A stretch of DNA of 64,000 nucleotides from NCBI GenBank assembly GCA_934274515.1, contig CAKQTC010000003.1:1-64000 (forward strand), read 5' to 3'. The position numbers and the translations under genes were made by a program. The notes under the pieces were generated by a model that worked only from the letters and a program-made list of their open reading frames with translations, was not told the DNA's origin and searched no databases. Every line of letters starts with the position of its first letter. Position 1 is the first letter of the stretch. Source of the DNA: an uncultured Clostridia bacterium. Lineage in GTDB: Bacteria > Bacillota > Clostridia > Christensenellales > DTU072. Positions 27,701 to 38,700 of this stretch are shown here, in pieces.

Positions 27701-30700
27701 AAAACGTTATCGAAATAGCGGCAAACGCTTTTAAGGGTAATTCTTATGCGGAAACAGTCGTTTTCCCGACGGAATTGACTACGGTGGGCAAGTCCGCGTT
27801 TGAAAGTTGTGTTAACTTAAAACAGGTTATCGTAAACGATAAACTTAACGAGATAAGAGAAAAAGCCTTTTACGGTTGCGACGAACTCGATAAAATAGAT
27901 TTTTCTTTTGCAAACGGTTTGAACGTAATAGCGGGCGACGCATTCGACGGAACGAAATGGTTGGCGACGCATACGGACGACAGCGTAATCATTAACGGGA
28001 TATTCTATAAATATCTCGGACAATCGGAAGATTTGCATATACCGAACGGGGTACGCATTATAAACGAAAAAGCGTTTTACCAAGCGAAGATAAACACGTT
28101 GTACATACCCGAAAGCGTCAGAACGATAGGCAATTATGCGTTTGCTCGGTCGGCAATATCAAAATTTAACTTCGGGCTAAGAAACGTGTCGATAGAAATT
28201 ATCGGCGAAAGCGCATTTGAAGAGTGCGTCGAACTTTCGTTTTTGGATTTAGGGAATATGAATAAATTGAAAACGATAGGGAAGAGAGCGTTTTACGGAG
28301 CAAGACCGGCAAACGACGGAAAAAGCGAAATACACGTTTATATTCCGTCTTCGGTAACGGAAATAGGCGAGTCCGCGTTTGAAAATTCGGGAATAAAAAC
28401 GATAAGATTTGTCGCGGGGAGCAAACTCGAAATCATTGAAAAAAGAACGTTTTTCGGTTGCGACCTGCTCACGTCCGTTATATTCGAAGGAAACAGCGAT
28501 CTTGTCGAAGTGCGTGAGAGCGCGTTTGAAAATTGCGGCAAGATGCAAGTTTTTCATAACACGAAAGGAAGTATCTATGCGCTCGGCGAAAGGGCGTTTT
28601 ACGGAGCGACATCGCTTGAAAACTTCAAAATTAACGAAACGGAACTCACGGAAATAGGTAAAGATTGTTTTGGCGACAACAAATTTATCGGGGAAAGCGA
28701 CGATAAGATGGTCTTTGTCGGAACTGTTTTAATTAAGTACAACGGAAAACTGGATTCCGTAGTTAAAATTCCCGCAAAAACGACTTCAATAGGAAATTCT
28801 GCTTTTGCCGGAAACGGTTTTATCGAAACCGTTATCTTTATGACGCAAAACGGCAAGACGCAAATAAAGGAGATTCAAGAAAGCGCGTTTGAGAACTGTA
28901 TTTCGCTTAAAACCGTTAAACTCCCCGATAGTGTGACGACGATAGGAGCAAGGGCGTTCGCTCGCTGCGGCGCGCTTACGGAAATAGAACTCGGAAACGG
29001 CGTCACGGCGATCGGTCGCGGAGCGTTCGCGTCATGCGGCTCGCTTGCCGAAATAACGATTACTTCTTCGGTGGATAACTTTGACGGAAGCGCGTTCAAC
29101 GGTTGTGACTCGCTTGCGGAAATCAAAGTAACGGGCAGCAATAAATATTATTCGGTAGACGGCGTTGTTTACGAATACAAAACAACGAAAACCGACGGAC
29201 AACAAATTCGTACGGCAAAACTCGTCGCATACCCGAACGGGCTTACGGCGCAACAGGGAGCGTACCTTGTTCCGAAAACAATCGCGGTAAACGGAACGAG
29301 TTATTCCGTAATGGGAATAGGCGATTATGCGTTTTCGGGTTGCAATAAATCAGAGGTGTCGAAAATTATGCTACACTCGGAAATTACTTCGATAGGCAAA
29401 TATGCGTTTGAAGAAACCGAAGTGGCGGTCGTTTTCGACGACAACGTGAAAATAACAGAGTTTTCCGATTATATTTTCTCGAAATACGAAGGAAACGAAA
29501 TAAAAATACCGAATTCGGTGACTACGATAGGTAAACATGCGTTTGAAAACGTGAAAAACGTTTCTACAATCGAAATTCCCGTTGCCGTGTCGGCAATAGG
29601 CGAATATGCTTTTGCAAATACGAGCGCGGAAATAAAGTGGAACGCGAATTGTGCGCTCGAAACGGTGTCCGATTACGGTTTCGCAGGGTATAAAGGCAAC
29701 AACCTTACCATACCGAGTTCTGTCAAAGAAATAGGGAAATATGCGTTTTTCGATATTACGGCTATATTGAAAATAGACGCGAAACTTACTCAAATAGGCG
29801 ACTACGCGTTTTACGGCTACCGCGGAACGACTGCTCCCGAATTGCCCGAAAGCGTGACGTCCTTAGGCGAATATTCTTTTGCGCAAATGACGAACCTTAC
29901 CGACAAAATAGAAATCGGAGCAGGAGTAGAAAGCATCGGCGCATATGCGTTTAGCGGAGTTTCCGTTCCCGTCAAAATCGACAAGATGTCAAAACTAAAA
30001 GAAATAGGCGAATATTCGTTTGCCGAGTATATGGGCAGCGACGCGGAAATACCGAGCGGAGTTTCTTCCGTCGTTAGATATGCGTTTTACGGTTGCACGA
30101 ATCTCGTACGTGTGGACGGAATAAGCAACGTTACAAGTATAGGCGACTATGCATTCGCCTTGACGAAACTCAATTCGTTTGTCGCGCACGACGGGTTGAA
30201 AACGATAGGAACGAGAGCGTTTTACGGCTGTTCGAATTTGACGGAAATTCGTTTCGGGAAGACGAGCGAAATCATCGGAATAGGACAAGGTGCGTTCGAA
30301 GGTTGCGAGGCTTTGACGGATGGCGATTTCGCCTTTGTCGGAGGAACGAGCGGTTTCAATAACGGCTACATAGGCTATGTTTTCGGCGGAAAATCTTATA
30401 CGGAGAACTCGTCCGTCGTGCCGAGTTCGCTAAAAAAAGTTACCGTTTACGGCGGAGTAATCGACGCGAACGCGTTTTACGGCTGTGCAAACATCGAAAA
30501 AATACTAATCGATGAAGACGTACTTAGCGTAAAAGAAGGCGCGTTTATCGGATGCGAAGGGCTTACCGAAATATCTCTTCCTTACGGCGGAGTGATGGGG
30601 CTGCTTTTCGGCGGGGATAAATATTCCAACAACAAGACGTACGTTCCGTCGTCTTTGAAAACGGTGGAACTTAAAAAAATAACCGAAATAAGCGATAACG

Positions 30701-32688
30701 CGTTTTACGAATGTATAAACGTTAAATCGGTAAAAATTCCCGACGGTTTGGAAACCATAGGAAACGCGGCGTTTTACGGCTGTTCCGCGTTGGAAATGGT
30801 GACTATCGGCGCAAACGTAAAGAAAATCGGTGCAAACGCATTTGCAAGATGTTCTTCTATGAAAGCGATAGAGGTGAACAGAGCAAACGAATCGTACGTC
30901 GCAAGCGAAGGCGTTTTGTATGCGAAAGGAAAAGACGCTTCGGGAAAATTTATCGCGAGATTAATGAATTATCCGCAAAAGAAAACGGGGACGGAATATA
31001 AAATCGGGTTGAACGTTGACGGAACGGATTATACGGTAACGGGAATAGACGGTTACGCGTTCTATTACACGTCGCTTAAAAAAGTAATCGTTCCCGAAAG
31101 TTTGAAATCCATAGGAGATTATGCTTTTGCGTACTCGATGTTATCGGAAATAACTCTTTACAAAGATACGGAAAACATATCGACAAACGCGTTTATCGAT
31201 TGTTCGTCGCTTAAAAAAATATATATAGAAAACCCGAATATGTTGATAGCACAGACGGACGCTTATAGAATTTTTGCGAAAGCAAACGAGATTTACGTCT
31301 TGCCCGACCTGTCCGATTCTATAAAAGAAACTACCTATATTTACAAAAACTTCGTAAAACTCGTTTCGTCGAACTCGGATAAAACGTTGACGATAAAAAA
31401 CAACGACAAAGAATACGTCGTCTATTATAGAAAAGACGCGGTTACGCCACTGGATTTCGACGTCAATTTCGATTCCAAAGCGGGCAACGTGTACGTTGAC
31501 GGAAATCCATACGCAGGAAGAAACAATTATCTCGCAGGCACGAAAATCGGGCTTAAAGTCGAGCCTAGGGACGGATATTTGTTTGTCGGGTGGTTTGTTA
31601 ACGACGAAATGTTAAGCGGCGACAGAGAAATATCGTATACAATAGAAAATAGGAAAGTCGCACTTAGTGCAAGATTTGCTTTTATCGGAGGAACGCAAAC
31701 AGAATTCGTCGTTAAAGAAACCGGCACGCTCGAAGGCGACGTCAAGTATTATCTCGTTGAGCCGAAATCGGAAGAAGAAGTCGGGTCACACAGGATACTG
31801 TCGTTTGTAGGAACGGGCGAGTTGTCGTATATCGCGGCGGACTTCAATCATAACGCTTACGTTACTTCCGTAATTGTCGGCGACGGTATTACCGCTGTTA
31901 GAGAAGGAGCGTTCAAAGGGTTTGTCGAGTTGGAAAACGTGTCGTTGCCGCGCACCCTCACGGCTATCGGCGAAAGGGCGTTTGCCGATTGCAAAAAATT
32001 ACAACGCGTAAAACTGCCTGAAAAACTAACGAGAATAAGAGAGTTCGTGTTTGAAAATTGTAGTGCGCTTGATAATATAATTCTTGGCAAAGAAACTCTT
32101 ACAATCGAAGCAAACGCGTTTAAGAACACGGCAATATCTACGATAAAATTACCGTTTACGATAAAAAGCGTTGACGATAACGCGTTTGCCGAGTGCAATT
32201 CATTAAAGTATATCGAAGTTGACGCGGAGTTGAAATCGACGCAATCGAGCGGCGCGGCGACCGAGGCATACGCGTCTTACGCAGGCGCGCTGTATCGGTT
32301 AAATATTCAAAAAAAGGAAGCGGCTTTGGTTGTCGTCCCGCACGGCATTTACGGAACGTTCGTGATTCCCGAAACGGTGGAAAGACAATGCGTCGATTAT
32401 AATGTCACCGAAATATGCGGCGGAGCGATGTTGGCGTGCGTAGACGTTAACGTCGCGGTTATACCTACTTCCGTCGTTTTCATAGGCAACGCGGCGTTTA
32501 ACGGTAGCGGAATAGAAACGATAGAAATGAGTGATAACGGAAAGTACGTCGTTATCGAAAACGTGTTGTATTCATATACGACGGAACAAGGAGAAAACAA
32601 AGCGACGATTGTGTACAACGCGTCGAAAGTAACACCGCCCGAAAAGGTGACGATAAATAACCAAGAATACACGGTAATCAACCGTTGA
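24799..32688 (+). CDS. giant BspA-type leucine-rich-repeat lipoprotein 1
   Basis: 2629 residues, predicted to be lipid-anchored outside the cell: lipobox VFAC with C23. The N-terminal unique region is followed by a Listeria/Bacteroides-type (InlB B / Flg_new) repeat at about residues 130-195 (VTFYDENGE...TLVGW). Then come dozens of LRR_5 units with the core I-AF-GC--L--I--P-S-T-IG--AF from about residue 390 to 2140, a further InlB-like segment at about 2195-2295 and another LRR block. At about residues 1530-1770 the usual AF--C units alternate with variants reading Y-GN--IP. The protein ends in KVTINNQEYTVINR, a phrase that elsewhere introduces an LRR block, so the C terminus may be truncated. 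Relatives act in adhesion, but no ligand is indicated. The ATG at 24799 is 7 bases after GGAG; ATG at 24793 is too close. Confidence 0.9.
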   Translation: MKKIKPILLFIICLSILLTVFACTNKPTVDVDGNEVVIDFAKISEVSVLNPEQLETEGFLLSAFQLSDITVHITYNENNSVDIPFSATMVKAASQAKLAVAGVHTIECTYGGKFDFSFVLRLYTSVETKYTVTFYDENGENVVGTRHLREGDKATPPDMPTKENYTLVGWKNKTTGAMTTDFTVRNNVAFVAVYQPDFYEVKFYYTVGEKSTLIKTSIVARGGSALDVAPEIPIVSGYSKGRWSDEEKMKSVGENNTDFYAVYDSDKVLITFSYYKYTEGEYYDYDVSWSVDLATEGVTPPDDAGRLKDNVFLYWYVERDGKEIRTEFPYKVTGEMKFIAKYVSFADGTPELEYKLDDEGAGYTVVGLKADSDAEIAVIPNYYLGLPVKSVMSGAFSYTSVKKFAVSADNRYFRANDGALYSLSSNVVTLAAYPVADRRTSFVPDAKTKKIDAYAFRNADILETISLPSGITEIGRGAFSECDKLSSIILPDNVETVSAELFKNSRSLVSASIGKKVKSIGNEAFYGASSLTGVVLPASLTELGENVFVGCGELASIMVSSEHSIVNPRFTVSGGALYGYKEGGTNPYACLYAYPSKYLGGNASAEFAVHSDVQVIKKGALYGAAIEGIYVGTKTVEFEEYSVVCPLVVSIRFGATKVTMPEETFGTNKPEVIYVTDATELNNNGDAFGIRVEKYPGTGSPYKSFVNGGFAYEVNETTKKVTITAYKGSSAVLEIPKKINSFDVAAIKSGVFMNNSSIREVVIPDTLVEIGDDAFAQCNNLTKVTFGKNLRKVGENAFANCGKDVEFISGEAKIIEVGENAFGDFKKTADEKGVVTIGGVAVAYVGYGKTIEISENITIIAERAFANAPFVSKIDFSAAKSLIEIKKEAFIGLEEITDIALPENLTSIGERAFYGCVRLSVISGIPTSGEIGSAAFDECGTEKNACWDVRNGVLRRYRGNAKTVVIPQNVIEIAANAFKGNSYAETVVFPTELTTVGKSAFESCVNLKQVIVNDKLNEIREKAFYGCDELDKIDFSFANGLNVIAGDAFDGTKWLATHTDDSVIINGIFYKYLGQSEDLHIPNGVRIINEKAFYQAKINTLYIPESVRTIGNYAFARSAISKFNFGLRNVSIEIIGESAFEECVELSFLDLGNMNKLKTIGKRAFYGARPANDGKSEIHVYIPSSVTEIGESAFENSGIKTIRFVAGSKLEIIEKRTFFGCDLLTSVIFEGNSDLVEVRESAFENCGKMQVFHNTKGSIYALGERAFYGATSLENFKINETELTEIGKDCFGDNKFIGESDDKMVFVGTVLIKYNGKLDSVVKIPAKTTSIGNSAFAGNGFIETVIFMTQNGKTQIKEIQESAFENCISLKTVKLPDSVTTIGARAFARCGALTEIELGNGVTAIGRGAFASCGSLAEITITSSVDNFDGSAFNGCDSLAEIKVTGSNKYYSVDGVVYEYKTTKTDGQQIRTAKLVAYPNGLTAQQGAYLVPKTIAVNGTSYSVMGIGDYAFSGCNKSEVSKIMLHSEITSIGKYAFEETEVAVVFDDNVKITEFSDYIFSKYEGNEIKIPNSVTTIGKHAFENVKNVSTIEIPVAVSAIGEYAFANTSAEIKWNANCALETVSDYGFAGYKGNNLTIPSSVKEIGKYAFFDITAILKIDAKLTQIGDYAFYGYRGTTAPELPESVTSLGEYSFAQMTNLTDKIEIGAGVESIGAYAFSGVSVPVKIDKMSKLKEIGEYSFAEYMGSDAEIPSGVSSVVRYAFYGCTNLVRVDGISNVTSIGDYAFALTKLNSFVAHDGLKTIGTRAFYGCSNLTEIRFGKTSEIIGIGQGAFEGCEALTDGDFAFVGGTSGFNNGYIGYVFGGKSYTENSSVVPSSLKKVTVYGGVIDANAFYGCANIEKILIDEDVLSVKEGAFIGCEGLTEISLPYGGVMGLLFGGDKYSNNKTYVPSSLKTVELKKITEISDNAFYECINVKSVKIPDGLETIGNAAFYGCSALEMVTIGANVKKIGANAFARCSSMKAIEVNRANESYVASEGVLYAKGKDASGKFIARLMNYPQKKTGTEYKIGLNVDGTDYTVTGIDGYAFYYTSLKKVIVPESLKSIGDYAFAYSMLSEITLYKDTENISTNAFIDCSSLKKIYIENPNMLIAQTDAYRIFAKANEIYVLPDLSDSIKETTYIYKNFVKLVSSNSDKTLTIKNNDKEYVVYYRKDAVTPLDFDVNFDSKAGNVYVDGNPYAGRNNYLAGTKIGLKVEPRDGYLFVGWFVNDEMLSGDREISYTIENRKVALSARFAFIGGTQTEFVVKETGTLEGDVKYYLVEPKSEEEVGSHRILSFVGTGELSYIAADFNHNAYVTSVIVGDGITAVREGAFKGFVELENVSLPRTLTAIGERAFADCKKLQRVKLPEKLTRIREFVFENCSALDNIILGKETLTIEANAFKNTAISTIKLPFTIKSVDDNAFAECNSLKYIEVDAELKSTQSSGAATEAYASYAGALYRLNIQKKEAALVVVPHGIYGTFVIPETVERQCVDYNVTEICGGAMLACVDVNVAVIPTSVVFIGNAAFNGSGIETIEMSDNGKYVVIENVLYSYTTEQGENKATIVYNASKVTPPEKVTINNQEYTVINR

Positions 32689-32702
32689 CAAGCAGGTAGA
32701 GT

Positions 32703-35700
32703 ATGAAAAGAAAATTATTGATTATTTTAGGAGCCATACTTATAGCGTCGCTTGCGTTTACGATAGCGGCATGCTCGAAAAACGAATTAAAACACTCCGA
32801 CATAGAGTCGATTGACGTGGACCCGGATTTGAGAAAAGAAGATTTTCTCGGGTTTCCGCTAGGGAAGTTCGATATTTCGCAAATTACGCTTGTCGTTCAA
32901 ATGAAAGATACCGTGGACGAATCGGGCAATGCCGTTAAGGGAGAGAGCAAAACTATTCAAGCGAAAAACTATATGTTGATCGCGGCGGATAGGGAAAAAT
33001 TAAAAACGTCTGGGAGAAAAGATATAACCTTGCGTTGTTACGGATTTGAAATAACTTTTCCGTTGACCCTTTACGATGAAATAAGCGAAAAGTATTCCGT
33101 TATTTTCTTCGACGAAGACGGCACGACCAAACTCGGCGCGACGCAAAGGGTACATGAAGGCGGCAGAGCGGAACAACCCGACGTTCCGGCAAAGGACGGC
33201 TTTACGTTTGTCGGTTGGATCGATATGGACTCGGGTAAAAGCGCGATTTTCGACAATATCAGGAAAAACACGCGACTAAGAGCATACTACGAAAAAAACT
33301 CGATAGAAATTAATTACGTGTACAACGACGGAATTAACGACGTTTTGATAGAAAAAAAGACGTTGCCGTCGAGCGAAAGAGGGGAAGACTACTATCCCGA
33401 GCCTCCGATAAGACAAGGCTATGAGTTTGCCGAATGGAAGAAGCGCGACGACAATACGTTTTACGCCGAATACAAGCCTGTGCGATACAGCGTGAAGTTC
33501 GTTTACAGACCTTATACCGAAGGCAGATATACTGACGAAGGCGAATACGATTTCAGCGGTAAATACAGCGATACGTTGGTTACTAAACTCGTATCGATAA
33601 CCGATGCGGATAAAAAAATAGTAGCCCCCGACGATTATCTTCCGACCAACGCCGAAAGTAACGGAAAAAGCGACGCGGACGACTATCGTTTCGTTTACTG
33701 GTACGTTCTGCACGGAGAAAAGAAAATGCCCGTCGCGTTCCCGATGGAAGGGGAAAGGGCGTATGAAACGACTTTTTACGCGCATTATATCGATATGAAC
33801 GTAGGGACGGAAGAACTGAAATACAAGAAAACAGGGGATACTTGTATAATAAACAGGTATGACGGGAACGGAGGAGTAGTCGTTATACCCGAAAAAACCG
33901 TAATAGACGGAACGCTTTGTACGGTAAGCGGCATAAGCGACGGAGTGTTCAAGTCCTCGACGGTAACGGAATTCGTCGTAAGCGGTAAAAACAAGTATTT
34001 TGCGACAGCCGACGGCGCCCTTTATAATACGGATTACACCATATTGTATGCGTATCCGTCCGGTTCGACGGCAACTGAAACTACGATTATGTCCGATACC
34101 GAAGAGATAAGCCCGTACGCTTTTTACGGAGCAAAAAATCTTGTGACGGTTAATTTCAATGAAAAATTAAAGTCAATCAAGGACTACGCTTTCCGCAACT
34201 GCGTTTCGCTTGAAAGCGTGACAATACCCGCGCTTGTGGTGTCGATAAGCGAAGGTGCGTTCAAAATGGACGAATACAGCGCGTTGGAAACCTTTACTTT
34301 TTCGGGGACGGAGGTCGTTTCTCTGGGAGACGAGGCGTTGTACGGACTGAATTCGCTTAAAGAATTCGTACTGCCCGCGTCGCTGACCTCGCTCGGAGAC
34401 GGGACGTTTTACGGTTGTTCGTCGCTTAAACGCATTGACGCAACGAGAAACTCGAATTTTACGGAGTATAACGGTGCGCTTTACAGTTTCGATTTTCGTA
34501 CGCTTTACGCGTATCCTGCGTTGTATAACGAAAATACAAACCCTGAAATATCATTGCATAAAAACTGTAAAACCATTTCGCGCGGCGCGTTTTATTACGC
34601 CAACATAATTAGTATTGTGTTTAATTCCGAAGTTGAGCCTAGTACTTACAGTATCGTTTGTCCGTCGCTTAAAAGCATAAGAATAGATTACGTCGGATAC
34701 AAGTTTGTCAGAGAAACGTTTATGCAAGCCTTTGCCGAATTCGCACCCGATATTTTGTACGTAAAAGAAGGTAATCAGTCGTTTGCAAACGTTACGTTAG
34801 CAGATACGGAAATTCGTTTTTACGACGAATGGGACGGATATGACGATTATTATAGCGGTTTTATATATACGCTTAACGAGGCAAAAAACGAAGTGATAAT
34901 AAACGGTTATAACGGTTCGGAAATCAATCTGGCAATTCCGCGAATGATAGATAACATCAGAGTTACGGAAATAGCGGATAACGCCTTTAACGGGAACGAC
35001 GTAATAGAAACGGCGGAAATTCCGGTCGAAGTGAAAAAAATAGGGATGACGGCGTTTGCTAACTGTAAGAAATTGCACACCGTGACCGTTACGGCAGGCA
35101 GCGGAAGTACGCTTTCGATAGGCGAAAGGGCGTTTTATGAGTGTTCGTCGTTGAAAACGTTTGAAATAAACGATGGAGTAACCGTATCTTATTGCGGAGA
35201 ATACGCGTTTGACGGTACGCCGATAATCGAAAACGACGAAGAATATACGATTATCGGCGGAGTTCTTCTTTCTTACAAAGGACACGATTTGTCGATTACC
35301 GTTCCTTCCGAAGTTGAATATATCGCCACGGACGCGTTCAAAGACTGCGGTTTTATTACGTCAGTAAGTTTCGGAGCGGGAAGTAATCTCAGAGTTATCG
35401 ATAAATACGCGTTCCTTAACTGTTCAGGAATAAAACAAATTGTTATTCCGAGTTCGATTAAAGAAGTTAAAGACAACGCGTTTTACGGTTGCGACTATCT
35501 GTATTCCGTAAAGTATCTCACTACAAAAGAGAGCGTGGCGATAGGTGGCGACGCGTACTATCAAGCAGGCGGTTTCTACGGCGAAGGCATCTATGAAGAA
35601 TTTTCCGATACTGTTAAAGGGAAAATATTGTATTACGTCGGAAATTCGAATACCGAAGTTACGGGAATAGCGTTTGTAGAACCGAATGTTCCCGAATTAG

Positions 35701-38700
35701 GCGCGACCGAACTATTCGTAGGTTGGTTCTACGACAGAGAATTTACGAAAAGAGTTAAGTTCCCGATGAGCGTGGAAAGCGGCAAAGAACAAAGCCTGTA
35801 TGCGTGTATCAAAGAGAGTTCTTACATTTCCGACGGACTCGTGTATACGAGAAACGAAGACGATACTTACACGATTACGGGATACGTGGGAAAGGACGAT
35901 TACGTTGTTATCGGCAAAACGTATATGGGCGCGTCGGTGCGCGGTATTGCAGAAAACGCTTTCGGAGAAAAAGTAGTCGAACTCAGAATACCCAACGAAC
36001 TCAACTCGTCTACATCCGAATACGTTTCCGATATAATCACGATAGGGCTTAACGCCTTCGTAAAAACGCAATGGTATAAGAATATGTCCGGCGACTTTGT
36101 AATATACGATAACTTGCTCGTCGGATATAAAGGCGAATCCAAAATAGCAATAGTTCCCGACAACGTAACCGTGCTGGCTGCGGGCGTGTTTATGGATAAT
36201 AAAAATCTTGAATACGTAGAATTACCCGACGGTGTTTCCATAATCCCCGAAAACACGTTTAACGGCTGTACGGAACTTAAAACAGTTGTTTTAGGAAGCC
36301 AAACAAGCGAAATAAGAGAAAAAGCATTTTACGGATGTAAGTCGCTGACAGAAATTAACTTTGACCAAACGACCGCGCTCGGAATCATCGCACCCGACGC
36401 GCTTGACGGTACGGCGTGGATGTATGAATATGCGACGGATAGTATAATCATAAACGAAATATTATACAAGTATAACGGGTCGGAAGAAACGTTGCACGTT
36501 CCGAACGGTGTTACCGGTATAGCAGAAAAAGCGTTTGAGAATAATTCTACTTTGGTAAATCTGTATTTACCGACGACTTTGACGATTATAAGAAGTTATG
36601 CGTTTAGCGGAGCAAAAGCGCTTAACGCGGTATATATCCCGACGGAAGATCCGCGCCTTGCGTACATAATGAACAACGCGTTTGCGGATTGTTATAATCT
36701 AAGGTCGATAAACCTGAACAGCGCAACCGCACTTACGGAAATCGGGGAAGCGGCGTTTGAGAACTGTTCGTCTTATAAATCGCTTGACATTCCGGCCGGT
36801 TTGTTATTCTTCGGCGAAGGCGCGTTTAGGAACTCCGGGGTTGAAACGGTGACGGTAGCGAACGGGTCAAGACTCGGTCAGTTCAGTGACGAAGCGTTTG
36901 CAAATTGCAGACGGCTTAAATCGGTTAGATTTTCCGGTGAAAGCGCGCTCGGCAAAATAGGCAAAGCCGCGTTTAGGGACTGCACCGCTCTCGAAGAGTT
37001 TTATAACCCCCACGCACCGCTTTCGGTGTTCGACGATTATTCGTTGTATAACTGTCAAAGTCTTTCTAAAGTCACGATAAACGAAGAAAACGTGACGGCG
37101 ATAGGGAAGGACGCGGTGTATAAACTCGGCTTTATCTCGGCGCAAAACAAGAATATGATTTTGTTGGGAAACATACTTATTTCGTATAGCGGTACGGAAA
37201 AGAAGATAGAGATACCCGACAACATTACGCTTATTTACGATTCTGCGTTTGAGGGAAATACAAACGTTATCGAAGTAAGTTTCGGCAACGACAGTATGCT
37301 TAAAAAAGTAAACGACAGAGCGTTTTACGGCTGTACGAACCTTGCGAAAATAAACTTCCCCGTGCGGTTGGAAACGGTCGGATATAAGGTTGCGGACGGA
37401 ACGAAGTGGTATTCTGAAAAACTTAACTCTCTTGAATACGTCACGATAAACAACACGCTTGTCAAATACAACGTAAGTTATACCAAACAGGCGGAAGTTC
37501 CCGATTTCGTCACGAAGATAATTCGCGGAGCGTTTGACGGAGCGTCGGTTTACGATATAAAAATCGGACCTAACGTTACGGAAATATCCGATGGCGCGTT
37601 TGACGGCATAGTTCCCGTAGAATGGGTAGAAAACGAACAAACTCGTTCCGGATGGACGTTGACCATTGAAAGCGACGAGCCTGCGCAATTAGGGTATACG
37701 TACGCGTTTGAAAACTGTGTAGCGGTCTACGTTTCCGAAAGCGAAACGCGCGACAGGTTTATTCTTAACGATGAATGGCGCGAACAGAGAGATTTGATAA
37801 AAGTTATCGATAGGTTTGCTATTACTTATAAAATAAACAAAGAAGAAGCGGTGCAAATAGACGACGAAACGATACATGCGTTGTATAGCGCGAAAGACGT
37901 CGTAACGCAAAGCACGGCGAAGAAACAATACGTTTTCGTCGGTTGGTTCTTGGACGAAAAATATGAAAAAGCGATTACTTATCCGTTTATATTGACGGAA
38001 GACACGCGAGTATTCGCAAAATGCGTAGATTATGACATAGGAAGCAATCCCGACAAGTATTTGCTCGAAACTGACGAAAACAGCAAATCCGATTACACGA
38101 TTAAACGTTATTTGGATACAACCGACAAGAAAGTCGTTATTATAACCGAGCAGGCAGGAAGGAAAATTTATTCGATAAGCGGTTATTTCGGATATGTTCC
38201 TTACGATAAATCCGGGACGGAGTACGAAAGGTATGTGTTTAACTCGGAAAGTAACGTGTTTGAAAAATACAATCCGTTTGAAACATACCCCGAAGGGACG
38301 GAAGTTTACAGAAGAAATACGGTTATCGAAGAGATTGACTTTGCTAACAACTGTACGATAGAAGTTCTCGGGTCAAACTGTTTCGCAGGATTGACGGGAC
38401 TTACGAAAATCAAACTTCCTTCGAGCGTAAAACGTATCGCGTCCGACGCGTTTGCCGACTGCGTAAGCCTTAGAGAAATTGAATTTTCCGACGGAATAGA
38501 AAATCTTACGATAGAAAGCGGAGCGTTCCGCAACTGCACGTCGTTACAAACGATTAAGATACCGTCGGGAGTGACCACGCTCGAAGATAAAGCGTTCGAC
38601 CAATGCTATGCGTTAAAAGATGTGTATTTGCTTTCGGAGATACCGATAACGCTTTATCAAGACGCGCAACCGTTTGAATTTAACAACGGACTGAAAATTT

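Noticed and set aside
32689..32702. Frameshift joining the two giant LRR proteins into one
   Set aside because: The second gene has its own signal peptide, lipobox and ribosome binding site immediately after the first stop.
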